DNA of 64,000 nt from Hyalella azteca (taxonomy: Eukaryota; Arthropoda; Malacostraca; Amphipoda; Hyalellidae): positions 291,359 through 355,358 of the forward strand of contig NW_025943958.1 in NCBI RefSeq assembly GCF_000764305.2. The letters are read 5' to 3'. The position numbers and the translations under genes are program-made. Of the stretch, positions 26,001 through 38,195 are shown one piece after another. Each line of letters begins with the position of its first letter. The stretch's first letter is position 1. The notes beneath the pieces were generated by a model. It saw nothing but the letters and a program-made list of their open reading frames with translations, was not told the origin of the DNA and did not search any database.

Positions 26001-28529
26001 TTCTTCTGCACACCACCAATTTCTAGGTATTTCTACTATTTGCCTTCAATTTCAATCATTTTTATCAACAGATTTTTTCTAGATATGGTTCGACCTTCCA
26101 AGCGAGTGGCATGTCGTTCACTCAAAGCACTTCATGGCGGCCATGACAAGGAAGATTGTTCCAGGAATTTGATTGTTACTCCTCACTATTTGATCACACC
26201 CAACCGCGCGTGGATTCATTAAAAATTAATACAAAACAACTAAAGAACAAATTTTCTGCCTCCTGAATTAATTTAATAAAAGATATTCAGAACACGAAGT
26301 AAGATAACTCAGTCTATTATTCAGCAGAATATTATCGTGGCTTTTTATTACCAACTATTAATATATATGAATGTTCAAACAATCTTGACAATGTATAGAT
26401 TTCTCTGAAAAATACTTTGCTACGTTCATCTCAACTTTTCCACGTATTTCATGGGTCTGTCACCTATACGTTAACGTAATTCATGTCCTAATTGAACAGT
26501 ACGAAATTAAGAACAACGTTCAAAAACGAACATCCTTTCCGTGAAACTTCGTACTTTATCCTTTGCACTTTCGTCCTAAAAAATAAAACCGCATGTGTTA
26601 TACGCACAATTAAGTATCATACAAAATTGTATTCGGAAGCTCCCATACATCAAGCACGCGGTCAATGGTGAATCTGTGACGTAAAATTCAGGGCAAACTA
26701 GGGGAATCTACTTTATTGCACGTATTTCTAGTGGGAGCCTTTTTTAACCAATCACTTAACCATGGAATGAATGTGACGAACTAGAAACGAAAATACTATG
26801 CATACTAGATACCAGTCAACAGAAATAAGAGTGAGAACAATGTCGAATATGCATTGTGCGTGTGATGAAATTATAAAACGCTTTGCAGAAATAGTTAAGG
26901 GGTGAAATTTTTATTCAAACATTTGAGAGAATTCGAGACATTGGATAACTTTCACATTTTCTTATCACAGAATTCACACTGATTGATGAGCAATAATTAT
27001 TAAGTTGTCAGACATGGGACATATCAGATAGTTTATATAAGCAGAATGACAGTTCCATAATTACGAGACAATTGCGCACAACGTTTGAAGTAACCACTAA
27101 TTAAGCGGCAATGGTAATATATGAAAGCTCCACCATTGATTAATTCACAGACACTTTGGAATAAAGCTACTTCTGTTTTTATCTTTTATCAAGTTTTAAG
27201 AAAAGCGGCGGTTTGAAAATAGAACGAACGCAATGCGTTCCAATCGGAGCCTATACACTTTTGAACGATCGCTATCGAAATGGATAACAAAAAAGTTATC
27301 TTAACAGATTAAAAACAATTAATGAAGATATTTGAGCAGAAAGCATGCTATATATTTAAGAAGATACTTAAAATAAACAAAAAAACACGATATCCATTGA
27401 AATATCTAAGCATAAAACAAGCTTTAACTAGGAAGATGTCTAAACACAAAACAGAATAGATATCCGTAGAAAAGAGGAAGAGATATACATGGAGATGTCA
27501 GCAAACAGAAGATTACTTCGAAAAAATTTTCACGTCAAATAAACGAAGGCATTAAAAGCTTCAAAGCTCGGCAGGAAGACCAGTGGGTACCAGGAAATGA
27601 ATGCAAACCTTCATGAATTGTTGCTACATCCATACACTATTAAGTACAGGTATAATTTATTCATGATTCCATTAGCGAGAAGGAAACGCTAACTTTTTTC
27701 GCAGAAAGGAAAACAAAGTTTTTTGTTAGGAGTGTTAGGGTTGTCGATTCGTTTTTTATGTAGGCCTACACCGGAGAATTTAAGTTCTGTCAAGCAGAAC
27801 TGAGAAAAAAAAATCGTTTAAACTCAAGATCATCTTTGTGCGAAAAACGTAAAGCCGAGAAAAACCTGCGTAGCAGGTAACCATTTAATACTGATTTTTA
27901 TTTAAATGAAGTCATCATTTTGAGGAGTATGGAAATAAATTTTAAGTTTGTACTTGTCATTTTATAGTGAAAAATCGTCACACATGCTGTAAATTAAAAG
28001 CAATATTTTCGATAAATGGAATTGTAAGCATTATTACTCAAAAATTACTCAAAATATATTTTTCTAGAAATTATGACGCAAAATAATAAAGAACACAAGT
28101 TTGATAGAAACCATATGAACTTATTAAAAATGTTGAATTCTTCCGTTAAGTTACCAAGTAAACTAGGATTAAAGTATCAAATTTCGGACATATATAATTG
28201 GAATCAATACGAGATTTCAAATCTTGTTGAATGTTGAAATTTATTTTTTTAGTTTTTGATTGTCGAGGTTAGGTCAAAAAACTGGCTTATGTTGTAGGCC
28301 ACTAGAAAAATGGGCATCAACATTGGTATTATTCTGCAAGGCAAGACATTTTTGCATCCATTTAATTCTAAATTAAATTATTTAGTTGAATTCACTACAA
28401 AAAAAAATGTCATTGATAGCAATTGATTTTAACCCTATAACTTCACTATAGAAGCCTCGTTTCATTCACTAATAACTAATTAATTTACTACTAATTGCTA
28501 ACTAATTTAGAATCATTTTTTATACACAT
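23035..28529. other. Intergenic region, mostly featureless
   Basis: Apart from the 162-bp duplication, nothing coding is visible. A short GC-rich patch at 24360-24450 (GGTGGGCGGGGCC) stands out. A 76-codon frame at 25992-26222 is not supported. Confidence 0.35.
24021..24340. repeat. Tandem duplication, 162-bp unit
   Basis: Two copies containing CGATTCGGAAG, GGTGACTTCATA and ATGCATCAGTCGAAGCTGA; the junction has an extra short CGATTCGGAAG copy. Confidence 0.8.
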
Positions 28530-28815
28530 TCAGTATGTGACAAGACAATGTGACAATACAATGTGACAAGTCAATGTGACATGACAATGCGACAAGACAA
28601 TGTGACAAGTCAATGCGACAACTGACAAGACAATGTCATTCTGACAAGACACTGTGACAACCAAATGTGACAAGACAATGTGACAATTCAATGTGATAAG
28701 ACAATATGACAAGACAGTGTGACAAGACAATGTGACAAGTCAATGTGACAAGTTAATGTAACAAGAAAATGTGACAGGTAAATGTGACAAATCAATGTGA
28801 CAAGACAATGACAAG
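28530..28815. repeat. 13-bp minisatellite, about 20 copies
   Basis: Units TGTGACAAGACAA and TGTGACAAGTCAA with single-base variants. Confidence 0.9.
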
Positions 28816-29059
28816 AGAGACAATTGCGCTATAGTTTTACGAACTTTTTTCATGGAAGCAACAGATGAAAACCATTAATCAAATTAAATTTTAACTTATC
28901 CGTGGACATTACATATACTATATTTTAAATACTGGACGGTGGTGCATTCACCGTCAGCACGAGTTTTGTTGCACGGAACAAACTTTGCTGTAAGAAAAAA
29001 TAACCATTTGCCACGTTAACTACGAAGAAAGTACAGTCAGAAAACTTGATGAGTTAATT

Positions 29060-29225
29060 TGTTGAAATAGTAACAAACCTTCTTAGCAACAGCATGAGCA
29101 GAGATCGGACGTAGCACTAATACAACATTCAGCCGGGCCCAACAAGGAGAAGATGACCCACACAACGGCAAAAATTGCATCGCTATTTGGACCAAGTTTC
29201 GCTCATTTCTCTGCGTGTAAGACAA
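29060..29225 (+). repeat. Interspersed repeat family with a GTAGCACTGATACG core, copy 1
   Basis: Shares AAATAGTAACA, CTTAGCAACAGCATGAGCAG, CGTAGCACTAATAC, GCCGGGCCCAACA and GATGACCCACACA with copies at 30520, 60560 and 63490. All four are in the same orientation. No ORF or termini recognised. Confidence 0.55.
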
Positions 29226-29689
29226 GCAGCTAAGAGCAAGTCACTGTAAGCGAATACATCACACCAAAAGGACAGCTATACTTCAGTCCTTCGATTACGG
29301 TTGTTGCAGGAGCAGCATTGGTCTCGATAGCAAGAGTTCGAGGCACGGCCATAAGTCAGGTCAATAATTTAGCCCAGTAGCGATTAAAGGCTTGCACGAT
29401 GAATTGACCAGCTATTAACGTCATCATATCGATGCTGGACCCCAAGATATGTTAATGAATCGACGCCGTATGTGATTTAGCTTTGCAGACACGGCTTACT
29501 GCAGTGACAATATAGCATTTCATGCAGTTTTTATACGGTCAAAAAAGTGCAATAAACAGTTGAATCATTGATTCGTTTTAATGACTTATTATTCATATTA
29601 TATTGTTATTTTTAAAATTGAATGAAATTCTAAACGAATATTCCATACATTTACAATATCATATACCATCTCCAATAGAGATCAGATAA

Positions 29690-30272
29690 ATTCAGTCAAC
29701 TTCAACCAATGAAAATCTCTGTATCTTTTCTTCGCTCTATCTAAAACTAAACAATCACCAAAATAATTAAAATATTCCTTGAATTTCCTTGCCCAAATTA
29801 TAGTGATGGTATAAAAGCCAGCATCGGCGGACGCACACATTCGAACAAAACGTCCTCGGTCCATCATGCGCCAGAATGCGTCCACTTGGTCACCGTTATC
29901 ATTGTATCATCTTTGTATAACTAAAGAATAATCCAAATACATGAAAATATTCGTTGAATTTCCTTGCCCCACTGATAATGGTCTAGAAAAGGCAGTCAAT
30001 GATAATGGTTCTCGATGATAAAGGTCTTCGAACAAAACGTCTTCAGTTCATCAAGCCTGTGAAAGCGTCAATTCAGACACCGTTATCATTGTATCATTTT
30101 TATATAACTAAAGAATAATCCAAATACATGAAAATATTCGTTGAATTTCCTTGCCCCACTGATAATGGTCTAGAAAAGGCAGTCAATGATAATGGTTCTC
30201 GATGATAAAGGTCTTCGAACAAAACGTCTTCAGTTCATCAAGCCTGTGAAAGCGTCAACTCGGACACCGTTA
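29690..30272. repeat. Tandem repeat of about 187 bp, two close copies plus one diverged
   Basis: Copies from 29890 and 30077 share CTGATAATGGTCTAGAAAAG and CTTCAGTTCATCAAGCCTG; a third, older copy lies at 29690-29889. Confidence 0.75.
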
Positions 30273-30519
30273 TAAGCAATTAAGAAATACCTCTCCTGTA
30301 TTCTCTGCCACCCACGTCGATCGTATCAGGGATACAATCTTGTGTTAAATCACCTAATCGCCCGCCGACAGTAGCGCTCTCCACAGGTCAACTTCATCGG
30401 TTCCACAATCGCGTTAATTATCGCTACACTCAAAAAAATATAGATCATAATATTGTCCGAATAATATTGTCATAATAATAGTCAGTCATAAAAATAGTCA
30501 ATAATAATACTGTCATAAT

Positions 30520-30665
30520 AATATTCAGTCGCTTTCTTACACACAGCGTGAACAGACGTAGCACTGATACGCCCTTTTTTCCGGGCCAAACTGGGTTGGA
30601 ATGACATACACAAGCGCAAAAGTGCAACATTATTTAGACAATATTTCACTGAGTGTAGTCGCATA
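30520..30665 (+). repeat. Interspersed repeat family with a GTAGCACTGATACG core, copy 2
   Basis: CTTACACACAGCGTGAACAG, CGTAGCACTGATACGCCC and CCGGGCCAAACTGGGTTGGA align with the other copies. Confidence 0.55.
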
Positions 30666-31849
30666 GTTATTATAAGGAACGCGAGGGTTGAATCTGTGGA
30701 TCGAGATACTTGAATAGCTTTAATAGATAAGTAAGTAAGAGAACATCACTTGTAGGTGTTCGCTAATTGGACGATACCAAAATGTTACAAACATGGAGAA
30801 CATTATGCAACATCTGGGAAAATGCAATTCTATACGCAATATATTATTAATACACAGTAAGACAATGTTAAAAAAAGTGCAATATCTAAAATTTTTCCTT
30901 GCCGTAAAAGAAATAGAAATACCTATTTTTATTTTAGCACACCTCGTATTAGAGAATTAACACTTCTGCAAATTAAAAAATTAACAGGATACTTCATCAC
31001 GGTCATTCAATGTACCAACAGTACACTAAAATTTAACCCTTATTTATAAATAATTCAAGTGCACTGATAGACTTCATTAATCCATTTTACCAGTTAAATA
31101 TTCTCAACTTTAGTACGCGCCTCTGTCCGTAGAGGTCAAACTTCAGCATCCTTATCAGGTGTAGAGCAATTAGGTTGGTGGAATTAGATCTCTTATCTGT
31201 AGACTTGCCACTGAAGAGAAGGCTGCGACTGTGATGGGTAAACCTACCTAATTTAGGTGCTAGATATCTCGCTAAAATGTAATCGCTCGACGCAACAACA
31301 AATATAGGAACCTCTGGGTGGATAGTTTTTCATTCCAGTTAGCCCTTTTTATCACAGTTACTTATTTGGGCTTGAAACACGAAACTCAAACATAATCGAG
31401 CAAAAGAATTTACAATTATTCTGCTGAAAATATTTCCATGAAATGAGGCTTGTTTTCGATCAAAAAAAAAAATTGTACGCAAATTTTAAATTAACTTATT
31501 TCCCATTGTACTTGTACTGCATTTACAAATCATTCAACCAAATGAATGAAGTACTAATGAACCTGCAAACCACATGAGAAACATTTTGCACCACAAACTC
31601 AAAAATGCGGGAAACCACATTTTTTACCACATTTTGCAGTAAAACTCAAAAATGCGGGAAAAAACGTGGGTGGCGAGTGGAGTATTGTTAAAGCCGAAGT
31701 AAAAGGAGCAAAATTAAACAAGCACTAGCCCGTGTATAAAGGGAAACATTATATACTTGGATGAGCAGAATTTAGGACTCTTGAGTGGGTTCAGCGTGAA
31801 CTGTGCGCACGAGTTTAATGTATTTATTGATAGATACACTTGTTACCAG

Positions 31850-32530
31850 AAAGTTCAGATATGATCAAACAGTCCTGAAAAGATCTTTCAGTAGAAGGGG
31901 CAGTTCTAAGATGGGTTCACAAAGTCCAGATATGAACAGACAGTCCTGAAATGGATATACAGAAAGAAGGACAGTTCTGAAAAGGGTTAAAGCAGTTCAG
32001 ACATATACCGACAGTCCTGAAATGGCCATACAGAATATGACTCCTAAAATGGGAGCACACAGTCCAGAGATGAGTAGACAGTCCTGAAATGGACATAAAG
32101 AGTGTGACTCCTAAAATAGGAGCGCACAGTCCAGAGATGAGTAGACAGTCCTGAAATGGACATAACGAGTGTGACTCCTAAAATGGGAGCGCACAGTCCA
32201 TAGATGAGTAGACAGTCTTGAAATGACCATAAAGAGTGCGACTCCTAAAATGGGAGCACACAGGAGCAGACAGTCATGAAATGGCCATAAAGAGTGAGAC
32301 TCCTAAAATGGGAGCACACAGTCCAGAGATGAGTACAGTCCAGGGGCCATACTTTCAAAACTCGCTAAGTGAACGTAAGTACTTACGCTCTATATTCTTG
32401 TCTATGATTGGTGGATTTTACTTGAAAGGCCGTCAATGATTGGCTGATGAACTTACGATCTCTTAAATTTTTCTGAAAGTATAGGCCCTGGAATGACCAT
32501 ACAGAAAGAAGGACAGTTCAAAGACGGACA
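31850..32530. repeat. 67-bp minisatellite interrupted by a MITE
   Basis: Units contain AGTAGACAGTCCTGAAATGG and GACTCCTAAAATGGGAGC. About eight units; the MITE at 32344-32488 splits the last ones. Confidence 0.85.
32344..32488. mobile_element. MITE of the GGGCCATACTTTC family, copy 3, inserted in a minisatellite
   Basis: Closest match to copy 1. Its ends (CAGGGGCCATACTTTC and GAAAGTATAGGCCCTG) lie inside the 67-bp array at 31850-32530. No clear target duplication. Confidence 0.8.
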
Positions 32531-34368
32531 GACAGGCAGCGCGACGGCCCATGATAGACACATCATCCTTGGGACGGCCGGAGTCCCAGTGTAATAGCAA
32601 ACAAATGACCAGTAATGACCGCGAGTGTCCCATAAAGAGGGCAGCCATGCAGAGGTACTCTGTAATTAACCATTAACACTGCTTCTTATAACAAATCACT
32701 TCGATCTTAAAGGGGTCATTTCTACGCTGTCTCAATGCTACCAAATTCTCATATCTTCATAAGTGCTTTGCAAGATTCTTCCTTGATGATTTATAGCAAT
32801 ATTTCTTGTGTCCGATGCGCTCGATTGATCGCATGACTGGGCATTCGATTATTTTTTGGGAGGGCAAAGCATTGGCCGTGCTACCGGCAGGCTGTTTCCA
32901 GGCCAATTCTTATTACTGAACACACAATGTACGTACCTACAGATGTGGAACACGATTAAGTTTATTATAATGCTAGCGTTATCGGTGTAAGAGAAAAATA
33001 TCAAAAGACTAATATCTTTTTAATTACATTAAAAGACTAATGTCTTTTAATATAATAACTAATGAGACAAATTGATTAATAATTGGGTTACTAAGGCTTA
33101 CGATTTATTACTTGCTAAACTAAGAAATTCAAACTCTATTGCGATTCTTCACTCCTCAGTGCTATTCGTTGGCGTGCAAACTAAAGTTCTTTAACTTCTT
33201 TAAGTCGATTCTAACGTCGTCATATATAGACTTAAAGTTAAGTAGGCGCATGTCGAAGATTTCATCAGAGTTATGGAATTAAGAATGGTTGCCCTGCCTT
33301 ATTCTCTTATTTAACTTTTTACATTACGGACTCATTGTGCATGTGAATAGCAGACAAGCGATGTGCATCGTTCGCATTTCTACAAAAAAAAATATTTTCG
33401 GCAGTTGCACAAAGAGAATTTGTATTCACCATCAATGCCATTCGTGAGTTCTACGAACCAATGTATTGCATAGCAAGCAATAGGCTAACCAATGATAGCT
33501 GTGGACACGCGAACATTGTAACTGGAACCAGATGCATTCTAAGCGATATATTCCATCGTTGATTAAATTAGCACCGAATCGACACTTCAGCGAACTCGCC
33601 TGCGAGCTCGAAACTCTGGCACTCATAAATCCTTCAATAATGAACGGATTTTATTCAAATTTGAAATATAAGTAGATAATATCAGTAATTTGCGGACGGA
33701 ATTTTTTCTGATTTTTACATCAATAACTTTTTTGTTAATACGGAAAACCTAACTTCATTTTCAACTCTGGCACTTATAAATCCGTCAATAATGAATGCTA
33801 AGTTTTAGCTCCCTTAGCACGCCTAACTAAGTGTTTAGGGTGCGGCGTGAAATCGAAGAGGACCGAAAAAATACTCTGACTACACTCGACGGAACGAAGT
33901 ATGAATAATTAGCTTCTTTATTAATTAAGTCAAGATCGGTTACGAATTGAACAACTTATACGTGTTGAAACTTAGCGTTTATCGTGCCAATTAAATAAGA
34001 AGCGGATGAAAAATCTGACAACGCTTGCAGGACTCAGGAGCGTAATGTCAATAAATATCTTTGTTTTAAATAAGGTTGATATCGGTTTGGATTAAACATA
34101 ATTATGCGGGAAAACCATCCTGAAGCTTAGCGTTTATTGGGCTGCTTTAATTAAATCGAGGCGGACATGAAAAATTTGAAAACGTTCGCAGGAGCGTTTA
34201 GTGAATAATCAGAATAATTAGCTTCGTTCTTGATTCGATCAAATTCGGATTAGATTTGACAAAGTTATGCGTGGAACACCTGCTGTGAAAAGTCGTGCCT
34301 AAAGTATCCGATCGGTCTCAAATGATACGAACTCTTACCGCCACCGGCAATGTGGAATTCAGGAGGGG

Positions 34369-34369
34369 T

Positions 34370-34400
<31 letters not shown>

Positions 34401-34697
34401 GCAGTTTCAGCGTTATTAGGCCGTAGGCCTGTCGCCGATTCTTAACATCGCAGAACATTCACAGCATTTTGCGGTCTCGAACTCGCAACTCACTGCGACA
34501 ATTCTGCTGTGCAGAAACTAAAATTTGGCAATAAACTAACTTACTTTATTTTCACTCGAAACTCTAGTTTCGCTTAACCGCCCGGCCTCCGTGCCGATTC
34601 TGACCAGAAACTGGCGCACAGAGCTGGGATCGAACCCTCGCCTCTCTAGTGCGTCAATCTAGGTACTCTGAACTGTAACCACTGGGCCACCCTGCCT
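34369..34697 (-). mobile_element. Dimeric tRNA-derived SINE
   Basis: On the minus strand the 5' part reads GGCAGGGTGGCCCAGTGGTT (A box at about 34679-34689), then GGGTTCGATCCC (B box, 34626-34637), the spacing of a tRNA gene. A second tRNA-like unit follows with GGGCGGTTAAGCG and a B-box-like GCGAGTTCGAGACCGC. The 3' end carries a pure ATT/TTA tail at 34370-34400. RNA polymerase III would drive it. Not a tRNA gene: no acceptor stem pairing, and a long tail. Confidence 0.75.
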
Positions 34698-34811
34698 CAA
34701 AAATGTCAAATGAATGAAGAAGTTTAAATATCAAATTCTATTAAAAAATGTGAATATACCTTTGCCTATTATATTTAGCTTATATGTTGGAGCTATTAAT
34801 TTGCCACTCAA

Positions 34812-34876
34812 TAGGCGCGGGATCGAACTTGAATACCTCAATACCTGAACCGCCCTTCGTAAAATACCACCCTGAA
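34812..34876 (-). mobile_element. SINE fragment (first monomer, decayed)
   Basis: Minus strand AGGGTGG, then GGGCGGTTCAGG, and AAGTTCGATCCCGCGCC resemble the first tRNA-like monomer of the SINE just downstream. Strongly diverged. Confidence 0.4.
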
Positions 34877-35525
34877 TTTATTTTATTGCTTGTATTTACT
34901 CTTCGTGAAGAATCATGTAATACCACGCGATTGTTACGCTAAGATGACCAAGCAGAATTATATTAACCGCTTGTAGAAATTTCAAGAAAACATTTGATAG
35001 AATTACTTCCTCATAATTTTGGGAGTTGCTCGTCTTCAAACTAGTACAGTACTTTTTTTTAATTTAAACATGAGGTGACGATGAGCTACTGGAATGGAAA
35101 ATTCGTGTCCAATTTCTGGTCAAACTTCCACCAAGATAGAACATTGTGGTTATTAGAATTTTCGCCATATAAAATTAATACATAATTTTTTTTCATTTGT
35201 TCTCCTCTGGTAACTATGAAATTTTTCATTACAATTGAAATCACGAATTTACGAATTGCTACACATGCCGACTAACGTGTTTTTCGTTGATCGATAGCAA
35301 ACTACATACGACTAACTGAAACTCTTGAATCAACTATCAAGCTTGAATATAATTGCAGCATAGAAATGTGAACGAATAGTCAGCACAATAAGTTTACGCT
35401 TCGATTACAATCCTTTACTTACATCTACTTTAGTAAGACACTATTTCAGTCGGTAGCGGCTACACCAGTCCGATTGACTTCGTTTCCATTTCGTCAAGCC
35501 ACTACATTCGAACTATACACCCTCA

Positions 35526-36637
35526 CTCTAGAAAGTATTATTATTATTATTATTATTCGGTGGGTTGACGGAATGCTACGCTTTATACGATTCACTCCGT
35601 GAACTGCTCTTGTTCAAAATTATTGGCCAAAGCGATGTGTTGCGCTGATGAACTGCTCAACTGCTCGGCAGGTCTGAGGCCAGGCAAGTGAACTGGCAGT
35701 GCCTCCTCCCAATAGTGTGTACAGACTGAGGACCTGAACTCCGTGCAATTGTAACTGGCGACGCAGCTGCGATCGTGCTTCGTTGTACTCTTTGCATGCA
35801 ATGAGGTAGTGGTGGGTTGTTTCGGCGACTTGACACGAGGTGCAGAGTGGTGACGGAGCTTGACGAATCTGGTAGAGGGCTTTAGGAAGGGTAAGCTGGG
35901 CGCAGAGCTCCTCTGGGGCGCAGGCAAGAAGGGATTTGTCCTCCATGTCAGTTAAGTCAAAGACTACTTCACCAAGATGGAGAGATGGGGCTTTGGGAAT
36001 GCGAATGACATACTGAATGTCATTGTACTTATACGAGAGATTTGCGTCTGAGAAGCGTTCGATGTCCGTCTGGGCCACTTCACCGGTAATTACTGTGCCT
36101 TTGGCATTCCGAAAGAGACTGTCTGGTTTAACCAGCTTTAGCGCTTCCCAGTTAGGGGCTATTTGTGAGTAGACATTAAAGGGCAAGGCTTTTTTGTCTT
36201 CTCGTAGAAGGAGGCAGGTCAAAGAGGATTTTTGTACAGGTTGCTCGCTGTTCGTTAGTCTGCTAGATGTCATAGAACTAGATTCAGCTGAAAGGGTGGG
36301 GTTAGCATGTAGTCGAGGTTTCTTTGTTATCACAGTACGGCCAAGGACAGGGGAGGGCGAAGGAAAGTCGTCGGTTCCCGAGAGGTCCGCCATTGTTGAG
36401 CTGTGGTCTTCTAAGCTTGTTGTGTGGCCGGATGAAGAGGCAGACATGGCCGTCTTCTTAGCACTTGGAAACACTGAGTTTTACTATAAACTAGTCACAG
36501 GAGTTGATCAATAATCAAAATTGATGTTCAAAACGCGGGACTAAGCACTTTGGACAGATTTAGGTTCGAACTTAGAGCGATAGTAAGGTAGCACCTCTCA
36601 CAATGAACATTCAAACAAGACTCCCTCTAGAAAGTAT
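35526..36637 (-). mobile_element. Short non-LTR retroelement insertion with 13-bp target duplication
   Basis: CTCTAGAAAGTAT is present directly repeated at 35526-35538 and 36625-36637. Between them lies an element of about 1.09 kb in minus orientation whose 3' end is a run of AAT/ATT units (35537-35558), the simple-repeat tail seen on several LINE clades. It encloses one long ORF. Too short for a full LINE (no reverse transcriptase), so it is best read as an internally deleted, non-autonomous derivative. Matching target duplications and an intact frame imply a fairly recent insertion. Confidence 0.75.
35620..36447 (-). CDS. Non-LTR retroelement ORF, 275 aa, with C-terminal CCHC motif
   Basis: The only ORF of the short retroelement around it. 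Residues 1-75 are Ser/Thr-rich and low in complexity, like ORF1-type linkers. Residues about 90-190 form a compact-looking segment (FNVYSQIAPNWEALKLVKP, then YNDIQYVIRIP) that I do not recognise. Residues 196-235 contain APSPLCTSCQVAETTHHYL and end IACKEYNEAR: C202, C205, H212/H213 and C218 match the zinc-binding C-x2-C-x6-H-x4/5-C that closes many LINE ORF2 proteins. So the ORF appears to fuse an ORF1-like or novel front to the ORF2 tail with no polymerase between. An upstream GTG-initiated extension (to 36474) is ignored; the ATG at 36447 is the first usable start. No stop or frameshift is seen. Confidence 0.7.
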   Translation of the reverse strand: MSASSSGHTTSLEDHSSTMADLSGTDDFPSPSPVLGRTVITKKPRLHANPTLSAESSSMTSSRLTNSEQPVQKSSLTCLLLREDKKALPFNVYSQIAPNWEALKLVKPDSLFRNAKGTVITGEVAQTDIERFSDANLSYKYNDIQYVIRIPKAPSLHLGEVVFDLTDMEDKSLLACAPEELCAQLTLPKALYQIRQAPSPLCTSCQVAETTHHYLIACKEYNEARSQLRRQLQLHGVQVLSLYTLLGGGTASSLAWPQTCRAVEQFISATHRFGQ

Positions 36638-37174
36638 CTCGCGCACTAACAACAAACCAGCCAATGCCGGAAATCTTGACTAAGACCATCGCTGAAATCC
36701 GCAACAGAAGATACAATTTAGTTCAATAATCAACAATAATAAATCTTCAGTTCAATAATTTCGTGTTATCTTCAACAAATGCCCAAAACAGGACTTTTAA
36801 ATAAATGGAGAATTCATTTGATAATATATTTCATCAACAATAAACTTACTATTATGGGCGAGGAAAGAGTTTAATGGCGACTTACCAGTTGGTATTAAAT
36901 TACCTAATGAATAAATACTTAATATTTTACCCAACGCAACGATGCATTTTTACATAACACTGTATTTTTAGAGGTTTCTGAATGACGGAATTAGCAACTT
37001 AGTTTTGTAAATTAATATACATTCAGAAGCAAAATTTAAATCAATTTAATTTAATCAATTTACATTTGGAACATTATATTTTGATGCAAAATTTAAATTA
37101 ATTTAATTTAATTGATTTAAATTTGATTTGTAATAAGGTTGTAGACTTTTTTGGACTACATTGGCGTAACTTCA

Positions 37175-37468
37175 ATGACATTGAGCAACCTTTTTATCCT
37201 GTCACATGAGACAAGCTCTCAACCAGACCAGGTCTCAAACCATTACTTCATCTCAAGATCCGCAATGAATTCAACATTTTCCGTAACACTCACCCTTGAA
37301 AACAACGTCAAACTCAACGAGACCTTTACTCCCACTGTGCTGGAGGAACCCACCAGCATCATCTTGCAGTGGCCCGACATCATCGGACCGATGATAGCTG
37401 AAGCCCTCATCTCTATGGATTGGACTCCAGCTAGCCATCTCATTACTACCGGATTTTCTGAACCTTGA
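37175..37468 (+). CDS. Unrecognised ORF, 97 aa, low confidence
   Basis: Begins with ATG (MTLSNLFILSHETSSQPDQV) and ends FSEP before a TGA. Its base composition is richer in GC than the AT-rich flanks and the residues look protein-like, but I recognise no domain. No intron signals or promoter are evident. It sits between a retroelement insertion and a foldback repeat, so it may derive from a mobile element. Confidence 0.25.
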   Translation: MTLSNLFILSHETSSQPDQVSNHYFISRSAMNSTFSVTLTLENNVKLNETFTPTVLEEPTSIILQWPDIIGPMIAEALISMDWTPASHLITTGFSEP

Positions 37469-37507
37469 TAGATTATTTCGGAATTATTTTAACGGTTCCA
37501 AATTTTC

Positions 37508-37625
37508 TAAGAATTTAAAAGCAAAGAAAAGTAGACAAAAATTCATATCTTTATAGAAGGACTTTGTGGACTTTTCTTTGCTTTTAAATTCTTAGTTAAT
37601 TTGCGATTTAAGCAAACAAGTGATA
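37508..37625. mobile_element. Second, diverged palindrome of the same repeat family
   Basis: CTAAGAATTTAAAAGCAAAG and the following AAAAGT pair with the complementary right arm ending CTTAG at about 37593; the segment then continues with TTTGCGATTTAAGCAAACAA as at 18153-18290. The centre is partly deleted. Confidence 0.65.
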
Positions 37626-38195
37626 TAAATTCCAAATTTTTGTGTTGTATCATATTTACGTATAACATGTACTTGTTTCCGCCAAAATGTCAGTATTCAA
37701 AGCTTCTTAGAATTTGAAAATTACTATTGTTACTTTTAAAACTTCGTAAATAAATTAACGCCATCTGCAGAATAGTGTGCGACACTGAAAATTGAAATCA
37801 ATGAATTCCCTGGTCATTAATCACCAGTTAATGAGTGATATATTTCTTATATCACACGGTAATGCTCGTTGAAAACAGGTATTCTTGCATGCGAACGCAT
37901 ACTATTTAAATTCGTTATTATGTACGTTATATTACACTATTATGAGCTTATCAAAATAAACAGTACTTAATCATAGGAAATAGTGAACATTAAAATTATT
38001 TTCTGAATGAAGTTAATTTTTAATCCCTTCTCTCATTAAGCGAACCCTATGTCAGGTCTATTTTAAACTAATTCATCGTAGAATCAATCGCTGCCTTTGA
38101 TACTCCTCTATAATTTGTAGTTCAACACAGCGCCATCAAAATGTGTTAGTCAAAATATGTTGCTTTCGTCAGACTGCTGAAGCTGAAAGTAGCCT

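Larger units (their letters stand above)
32531..35525. other. Intergenic region with SINEs and a diverged roughly 150-bp repeat
   Basis: 33880-34280 shows three degenerate units sharing CTTAGCGTTTAT, AATAATTAGCTTC and GCGGATGAAAAAT-like strings. The dimeric SINE follows. No gene seen. Confidence 0.4.

Noticed and set aside
28530..28730. Cys/His-rich minus-strand frame (CHIVLSH units)
   Set aside because: Arises from the 13-bp minisatellite.
34620..34697. tRNA gene
   Set aside because: A and B boxes are present, but no acceptor or anticodon stems form and the unit continues into a second monomer and a simple-repeat tail; it is a SINE.
36194..36514. 106-codon plus-strand frame opposite the retroelement ORF
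   Set aside because: Shadow of the minus-strand ORF, which carries the recognisable CCHC motif.
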